Below, piece by piece: positions 41,989 through 47,441 of a stretch of 47,441 nucleotides of DNA; within the stretch, counting starts at the first letter, position 1; each line of letters opens with the position of its first letter. The DNA is from Candidatus Eiseniibacteriota bacterium (GTDB lineage: Bacteria; Joyebacterota; Joyebacteria; Joyebacterales; Joyebacteraceae). The notes under the pieces were generated by a model. It was not told where the DNA came from, did not search any database, and saw only the letters and a list, made by a program, of their open reading frames with translations. The position numbers were made by a program, and so were the translations under genes. The stretch spans positions 1 to 47,441 of the forward strand of contig JAUVLP010000006.1 in NCBI GenBank assembly GCA_030600655.1. Reading direction: 5' to 3'.

Positions 41989-42051
41989 ACACACGGAAGC
42001 ACAGATCCAGTGCGAGCCTGCCGGATTCACTGCCGTTGTTCCTCGATGTAG

Positions 42052-45000
42052 CTATTTGAGGAGGACCATTTTCCTGGTTGAGGCGAAGCCCGGCGCCACC
42101 ATTCTAGCGAAGTAGATGCCACTTGCAAGCTTCTGGTTCGCTTCGTCGCGGCCGTTCCAGGTGATGAGGTGTGTGCCGGCATCGCAGTGACCCGACACAA
42201 GTGTGGCCACACGCCTGCCGAGGGTGTCGTAGATGGTGAGTTCGATCTCACTGCCCCCGGAGGGCACATCGTAGGAGAGTGTCGTAATGGGATTGAAGGG
42301 GTTGGGGGAGTTCTGCGAAAGGCGAAGAACGTTCGGGACCGTTTCATCACCATCAAGTCGTGGTTCTGCGTCAGGAGGTGCGGTCAGGAAGGGTCCATAG
42401 AGAACGTGGCCCATGAAGATTCGCCCACTTGGAGGAGCGGAGCCCCACCAGTTGCGCCGCGCATAGACCGGGTTCTCTGGTCCATTGTAGTTTGCAACTG
42501 CCGCCACCTGGTTGCCGGTGATGGTATTGTAGCCGGTGTCGGGGTAGAGATCGTCACCGAGATTGGGACTGGATCCTGTGTCGGAAGAAACGCCGATGCG
42601 GTTGCCGGTAATCGTGTTGCCTGTGAACGAGGGATATGCGGTCTTGCGACAGCCTACTCCGTTAGTGGCATTGTCTGTGATTGCACAGCCGGTGAATTTC
42701 GGCGAGGAATTGTTGATGTGGACGCCATCTGAGGCGTTGTTGGATATGTCACATGAGTCAAAGGAAGCAGTGACGAACCGGAGGAATTCGACGCCATTTC
42801 CCGAACTCGTTCCAGAGAACGAGCATCCACTGAATGTGTGGCTTGCCGACCATGTCATCTCCACTCCGGCGAGGTAGTTCTGATCAAATGAACAACCGAC
42901 AATCGTACCGCTGCCGCCACTGAAGTATGCACCTAGGGAATCACAGGCGGAGAAACTCGAACGGGTGATGGTTACCGTGCAAGCGTCCAGATATGCCCCG
43001 AAGCCGTTTCCATCAAGTTGACAGTCGGATACGATCAGGTTGGCCTGATCTCCGGCCAGAGCTACGTCGGCGTCGGCGATCGTGCAGTGGGCAAGCGAGC
43101 CGTTCGATCCGGATCCGAAGTCAAGCCCTCCCCAGCTTCCTCGCTCACCAGTCGGAGCCGCGGAAAAACTTATCCTGTTATCAGAGGTGCCGGCTGCGTT
43201 CAACGTTCCGTCAATCGTGACAGTTGGCGGATCGGTGGATCTGATCGTGATAGCCGTTCCGGGAGCTATCACAAGTATAGCTTCATCCGTGACCAGAACG
43301 TCGCCGGTCAGAACACAGCGTCCCGTCAGAAGAAGATCGGATGTGATATCTCCATTGAGTGGCTGAGCGTAGATGCCGCCGTGTCCAGGCGTGCCTCCAA
43401 TACCGTTCCACTCCGGTGCTGCTGTTTCCGTGCCTGTGCCCCGCATCTCCTGTGCAAACGACAGAGCGTATATCCTGCCGTCCAGGGAAGTCACGCAGAG
43501 TTCGAGGGAGCCGTCCCCATCCAGGTCGATGACTGTGGGAGTACCACACCCGCCCGGGATCGGGATCGGGGGGAAGACCTCATTTCCCGATGCATCAAGC
43601 ACGTGAACGTACCCCGATGCAGAACCGATGACTATCTCCAGAACCTCGTTGCCACAGACATCGGCGATAATGGCAGAGTTGCCTATTGCGTCGCTGAGAG
43701 GTGTCGACCACAAGGGGACACCGGCATCAATCGCGTAAAGGATCCCGGACGACGTGCCTGCGAGTATCTCCGGAACTCCGTCCGCATCCATGTCTGCGAG
43801 AGCGAGTGAAACGACATCGTCGCCCAGCGGCAAGGTCCAGTCAACAGAGCCATCCTCTGAACTGATGCAGTGGAGCTCGGCCCCGCCGCAAATGATCTCC
43901 AGCAAGCCATCATCGTCAGTGTCACCCAGTGCGAGCACTGAAGGAAGTTCCATGTCAACGTAGACCGGCTCCCAGAGGTCGCAGGGCTCACCCCCAACGA
44001 TTGTCACAGCCGTGAGATAGCCAGTCGATGAGACGAAAACGAAATCAGTTCTCCCGTCCATGTTGATATCACCTGCGGCCGGCTGGGATTCGATGTAGGT
44101 GTCTGTCGCAAGCTCATGCGTCCAGATAACCGTGCCGTCCTCGTCGAATGCGGTCAAACTCGAAGGCGCTCCCCACAGTCCCTTCATGGCGACCACGATG
44201 TCGAGATCGGCGTCGGCGTCGGCGTCGGCAATCAGCGGGGAACCTATCGGATCGTCAGTGTTGATATCCCACCGTAGTTCGCCGTCGAAGCTGAAGCATT
44301 TGAGTCCCATTCGGCGAGTGGAGATGATCTCGTCCACACAGTCTCCATCAAGGTCTGCCGCCGCTGGTGCGGTCTCGATCCCGAAGTCGAGCGGGCCGAG
44401 AGACGGATCCGACGTCCATGATATGACTCCGCCCGGCCCGATGCTCGACACGCGGCCCTGTTCATCAAGAACGGCTATCGCGGGACTACCGGGTTCCGTC
44501 GAGGCAACCGTTGCTCCCTCGAGGTGACTGTCGATGTCGGCAGGAAACCCTGGAAGGAGGGGATAGGCGTAGAGGATCCTGGTGAAGGAGTTGTTTCCCT
44601 CATCTGTCTCGACGATCTCATCATTGGGGTCAATCGCTATTTCAATGTTGTGTGCACCTCCGGCGACGGCCGGAACAATGATCTCGATCTCGACGGACGA
44701 CCAACTGTCGATGAACGGAATCGTCTCATCGTAGACATAGGAGCCCGAGGACGAATCATCGCTGAGTCGTACCATGACGGATGACGTCGGGATCACGCTC
44801 TGGTTCGCGACGACGATCACGACAGAAAGATCATCGCCTGCCGTCAGATCCTCCGGGAGCCACGTGGTCTGATGCGGCTTGACCGTCACGTCGACTAGAT
44901 CGCTGGGCGATTCGTCCCACTTGTAGATGAGCGACGGGTCTCCAAACAGGTTGAAATGCCTGACGTATGATACATCGTCCCCAGACTGGAGATGCAGCAG

Positions 45001-46719
45001 CTTGGCGACCGCAAAGGTTTCTCCGAGGAAAAGGCAGTTCTCGTTGAAGGCTGCCTCGTAGATCTTTTTCGTCAGAGTGCGGAACGACCCACCATCGCTG
45101 TATCTGGGCGCTGCCAGACATGCAATGGCGCCGGCGTCCGGCAGGTTGACGAGCTGTTCCGCCAGGCAGTCGTATGATCCGAGCAGGTCCGGCTCTGTGG
45201 TGTTGTCGAGCCAGCCTGTGAGACATGCCATCGATAGAACGATGGGAAGGCGGTCTGTATTGCTGAGTGCGGAGAGATGGGTTGTCCTGAAGGTCTGATA
45301 CCACTCTGAGATCCATCCATCCCCGGCGAAGTTAAGAAACAGGTAACCCTCATTGAAAGCATCAGCCACTGTCATCGCGCAATCGAAATTGGAATCGAAG
45401 TCGTGTCGGTAGATGCGGTTCACTGTGTGATCTACTGGGATGATTTCCTCGTATTCATCGAACAGCGCAACGTAGTCGTCCTTCCCGTTGTAAAAAAGGC
45501 CGCCGATAAGCATCGTCTGATCACGCCACGCGGCTCCTGAAGGAAGCGGCATGTAGTTGCCGACCTTGTTGACTACGGCTGTGAGTTCTTCAATGTTGCC
45601 TACGGAGAGACGACCGAGCATCAGATCTTCGAAGTCATCATCGCCACTCACACATGCGTAGTAGTGATCCGAGGCTACTTCCTGCCCACCGTATCCATCG
45701 TAGGCTGGGATCATGATTGTCTCGTTATCGTCGGCGTACGCATCGCCGACGAGGAGCACAAACCCCAAATAGCCATCACCGAAATGGGCCGCCGAACGGG
45801 TTTCATAGACGGCCTGAATGAACTCGTGGATGCTCTCGGCGTCGCGTCCTCCGACATCCGACATCGAGACGATGCCGACATTCAACCCCAGATATGCGGC
45901 TCGGTGCATTGCAAGCACGTAGATGGCTGCCCCAGAGTTGAACTCATCAGCGACGAGGAAGAGGAAATCTATCTCTCTCTGTTCACAGTCGGCGACGGAG
46001 GCGCAGAACGTCACCGTGCCGCTTGTGCGCGTTTCCGGGTCCGGTCGCCAGGCAAGCGGTGCGTCCGATGGGAGGGTGTAGTTGAGTACTGTGCGCTTGC
46101 AGACGCCTGTGAAGGGTCCTGCGTTTCGGATTGCCACTCCATGAGGTTCGACCGGCACGACATCTATCTCAATGGAGGTGACACGTGCGTTCGGTGTCAG
46201 CGTCTCGATTGCCGCAAGGTCGATTGAAATGACGGCGATCGCTTGAGCGCGTATGTGGGCGATTTGAAGAATGCTCGCGACGCGGGCGGCATCATCTGCC
46301 GGTAGCAATGTGGCCACTGCGTCAACAGTCAGGTTGACTGAGGTGATGCGGGCAGTGTCGCAGTCCGGGATGGCGAGCAGACGAACGACCGATTGTGGCC
46401 GTTCCAGCTCGTCGGAAGTAAGACAAGATAGAGATTGACGCGCGACTGGATGGCCGGCATCAGGGTTCTCAGAGAGAGTGAATTTTAGCGTAGTCTTGGC
46501 GAGAGTACTCTGAGCGGTTTGCAAGGGAGCGCTTGTCAGAGATCTGAAAGCCGGCTGGCACAGTGGGAGTGCGCCTGTTTTCGTGATCTCCCGTTCGGCC
46601 GTTCCTCCTGCGAGTGCTGCTGTTGCTATCAGGGCTGCTGTCAGTGCGCTGACCAGTGGGATGCGAAGGAGCACAGCGACCGCACGGTCGCGCACATAAC
46701 TCCGACTCTCAGGGACCAT
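42052..46719 (-). CDS. giant secreted C25 (gingipain-like) protein, catalytic His replaced
   Basis: About 1555 residues. Signal peptide (VLLRIPLVSALTAALIATAA), a beta-rich N-terminal region, then a peptidase C25 domain (about 240-600). After it come a CARDB-like domain (about 613-720), FG-GAP/VCBS repeats (about 725-1090; DLDGDCVDEIIS, DINMDGRTDFVFV, DMDADGVPEILAG), a Cys-containing right-handed beta-helix (about 1130-1440) and an FlgD-like sorting domain (SPNPFNPITTLSYD ... RKMVLLK). In the C25 core the segment AGDGWISEW aligns with the gingipain GHGSETAW, so the catalytic His is Asp, while Cys of MACLTG is kept 32 residues later. The start at 46719 has AGGAG upstream; ATG at 46767 is the alternative. 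Confidence 0.85.
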   Translation of the reverse strand: MVPESRSYVRDRAVAVLLRIPLVSALTAALIATAALAGGTAEREITKTGALPLCQPAFRSLTSAPLQTAQSTLAKTTLKFTLSENPDAGHPVARQSLSCLTSDELERPQSVVRLLAIPDCDTARITSVNLTVDAVATLLPADDAARVASILQIAHIRAQAIAVISIDLAAIETLTPNARVTSIEIDVVPVEPHGVAIRNAGPFTGVCKRTVLNYTLPSDAPLAWRPDPETRTSGTVTFCASVADCEQREIDFLFLVADEFNSGAAIYVLAMHRAAYLGLNVGIVSMSDVGGRDAESIHEFIQAVYETRSAAHFGDGYLGFVLLVGDAYADDNETIMIPAYDGYGGQEVASDHYYACVSGDDDFEDLMLGRLSVGNIEELTAVVNKVGNYMPLPSGAAWRDQTMLIGGLFYNGKDDYVALFDEYEEIIPVDHTVNRIYRHDFDSNFDCAMTVADAFNEGYLFLNFAGDGWISEWYQTFRTTHLSALSNTDRLPIVLSMACLTGWLDNTTEPDLLGSYDCLAEQLVNLPDAGAIACLAAPRYSDGGSFRTLTKKIYEAAFNENCLFLGETFAVAKLLHLQSGDDVSYVRHFNLFGDPSLIYKWDESPSDLVDVTVKPHQTTWLPEDLTAGDDLSVVIVVANQSVIPTSSVMVRLSDDSSSGSYVYDETIPFIDSWSSVEIEIIVPAVAGGAHNIEIAIDPNDEIVETDEGNNSFTRILYAYPLLPGFPADIDSHLEGATVASTEPGSPAIAVLDEQGRVSSIGPGGVISWTSDPSLGPLDFGIETAPAAADLDGDCVDEIISTRRMGLKCFSFDGELRWDINTDDPIGSPLIADADADADLDIVVAMKGLWGAPSSLTAFDEDGTVIWTHELATDTYIESQPAAGDINMDGRTDFVFVSSTGYLTAVTIVGGEPCDLWEPVYVDMELPSVLALGDTDDDGLLEIICGGAELHCISSEDGSVDWTLPLGDDVVSLALADMDADGVPEILAGTSSGILYAIDAGVPLWSTPLSDAIGNSAIIADVCGNEVLEIVIGSASGYVHVLDASGNEVFPPIPIPGGCGTPTVIDLDGDGSLELCVTSLDGRIYALSFAQEMRGTGTETAAPEWNGIGGTPGHGGIYAQPLNGDITSDLLLTGRCVLTGDVLVTDEAILVIAPGTAITIRSTDPPTVTIDGTLNAAGTSDNRISFSAAPTGERGSWGGLDFGSGSNGSLAHCTIADADVALAGDQANLIVSDCQLDGNGFGAYLDACTVTITRSSFSACDSLGAYFSGGSGTIVGCSFDQNYLAGVEMTWSASHTFSGCSFSGTSSGNGVEFLRFVTASFDSCDISNNASDGVHINNSSPKFTGCAITDNATNGVGCRKTAYPSFTGNTITGNRIGVSSDTGSSPNLGDDLYPDTGYNTITGNQVAAVANYNGPENPVYARRNWWGSAPPSGRIFMGHVLYGPFLTAPPDAEPRLDGDETVPNVLRLSQNSPNPFNPITTLSYDVPSGGSEIELTIYDTLGRRVATLVSGHCDAGTHLITWNGRDEANQKLASGIYFARMVAPGFASTRKMVLLK
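44207..44229. repeat. in-frame hexanucleotide repeat in the C25 gene
   Basis: The unit TCGGCG is repeated almost four times (44207-44229). It encodes a DADADAD run in an FG-GAP repeat whose Asp-x-Asp-x-Asp pattern binds calcium. Changes in copy number would add or remove Asp-Ala pairs without a frameshift. Confidence 0.6.
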
Positions 46720-46782
46720 TCTGCTTTGTTGCTCCTGCCTGGATGCAGTGTGGTCTTCGTCCGCCATCTGGATTGGTAAAGC

Positions 46783-46829
46783 CTGAGTCCGCCGGAACCT
46801 TCATACCTGTGAAAAACCGGCGGACTCAG
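46783..46829 (-). terminator. perfect 13-base inverted repeat between two minus-strand genes
   Basis: CTGAGTCCGCCGG (46783-46795) and CCGGCGGACTCAG (46817-46829) with a 21-base loop. It begins 31 bases after the stop of the right-edge gene and would end its transcript (the sequence after the stem is GCTTTACC, a poor T-tract). It ends 64 bases before the chosen start of the C25 gene. Confidence 0.6.
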
Positions 46830-46859
46830 TTCTGTCCCCAAACCAGTGCTCTTGTGTTG

Positions 46860-47441
46860 CTACTGGTACAGAGCCTTGATGGCGCCCCAGCTGATGCTCT
46901 CGACAGGAGTCGAGCAGTCGTCGAGCCAGAGGTACATTCCGAAGTTCCAGGTCTCATACGTGTCCGGGCAGTTCTTCGTGTACGTACCAAAGAAATTACC
47001 TGTTCCACAGAGACCGTCGTAGTAGCCAGTGCCTTCACGGATGATAATGACAAGACCGGACAGACTGCCGGCGCAGAACTCACCCTCGTCGAGTACCTGG
47101 TTGTTGTTCGTATCCTCGACCTGAATCTCAAGCGTCAGGACGCCCGTCATTGTTCCGCCGTTGGTGTCGTCGATGATGTCGATAGAACTCATCTCGGACA
47201 TACCGTGGCTCGTGTCAAGATAGCCCTTCCAGTATCCGGGCGTACCTGCCGTGTAGTTGGCAGCGTAGAAGGTGTCCCAGATGTGCTGGTACCTGAGAAC
47301 CGGATCGGTCGGCCAACCCGCGTCCGGAACGGTAATCGTCCAGGAACCATCAACAATATTCCCACCCGGATCCATGGCACCCACGAACGTCGGAGGGCTG
47401 TCCATGAAATCTCCGTTGCCTACTCCGAAGAACCAGATGAA
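46860..47441 (-). CDS. partial extracytoplasmic protein, 5' end off the window
   Basis: The last 193 residues of a gene that enters from the right edge: the frame is open up to base 47441 (FIWFFGVGNGDF precedes the first Met). The visible part is rich in Gly, Asp, Thr and aromatic residues (TVPDAGWPTDPVLRYQHIWD, VEDTNNNQVLDEGEFCAG). It has four Cys, and NNNQVLDEGE resembles a calcium-binding EF-hand/dockerin-like loop. It ends SWGAIKALYQ and has no MVLLK-type sorting domain. No family is recognised. Probably secreted, judged from composition only. Confidence 0.75.
   Translation of the reverse strand, partial: FIWFFGVGNGDFMDSPPTFVGAMDPGGNIVDGSWTITVPDAGWPTDPVLRYQHIWDTFYAANYTAGTPGYWKGYLDTSHGMSEMSSIDIIDDTNGGTMTGVLTLEIQVEDTNNNQVLDEGEFCAGSLSGLVIIIREGTGYYDGLCGTGNFFGTYTKNCPDTYETWNFGMYLWLDDCSTPVESISWGAIKALYQ

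Noticed and set aside
1-47441. CRISPR arrays, insertion sequences, prophage genes
   Set aside because: No direct-repeat arrays, transposase or integrase motifs or phage structural genes were seen on either strand.

Overview
The window looks like chromosomal DNA from an uncultured diderm bacterium, probably on the edge of the FCB group (Eisenbacteria, Krumholzibacteria, Latescibacteria and Fermentibacteria are the kind of lineage meant; the sequence alone does not decide). The basis is fairly high GC, a complete Tol-Pal operon, a DUF2723 membrane protein, and two secreted proteins ending in the same FlgD-like C-terminal domain (PNPFNP near its start, MVLLK at its end). That domain is typical of cargo of type IX-like secretion in such phyla. 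No phage, transposon, CRISPR array or rRNA was seen. There is one tRNA.

Layout. 362-4279 (+): an outer-membrane beta-barrel protein, a 44-residue membrane peptide overlapping a sodium:solute symporter, a membrane-anchored protein and a PHP-type histidinol phosphatase. 4374-5768 (+): a Yip1 membrane protein fused to what looks like a dead peptidase, behind its own promoter. 5848-10273 (+): tolQ-tolR-tolA-like-tolB-pal, ending in a coiled-coil LysM lipoprotein where the TPR protein CpoB/YbgF normally sits. 10282-11088 (-): an unrecognised helical protein. 11384-13345 (+): a nitrilase-family amidohydrolase, then a HAMP membrane protein without an output domain preceded by a near-consensus sigma-54 promoter. 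13346-14223: terminators, an unusual palindrome and a gene-poor stretch. 14224-18535 (+): two metallopeptidases (DUF885 and M16).

18536-27392 (-): a housekeeping cluster read as tilS-hpt-ftsH-folP-cdaA-DUF2723, covering tRNA lysidine formation, purine salvage, membrane proteolysis, folate synthesis and c-di-AMP synthesis. Upstream of it is tRNA-Met(CAU) with its own strong promoter and terminator.

27763-38005: the most system-like block. Six minus-strand genes (DUF3450, a TtpC-like long ExbB, ExbB, ExbD, TonB, TPR) are all coupled by 1-4 base overlaps. They match the gene order of the Vibrio/Shewanella TonB2-TtpC energy-transduction system. Divergent from them are a TonB-dependent receptor and a secreted protein with a type IX-like sorting domain. 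The simplest reading is a complete uptake unit: inner-membrane motor, receptor and a surface-exposed partner, with unknown substrate.

38384-47441: clpB (+) converges on pfkA (-), their stop codons overlapping. Then come a very large secreted gingipain-like (C25) protein (-) in which the catalytic His position is Asp, and the end of a further gene (-) cut by the right edge.
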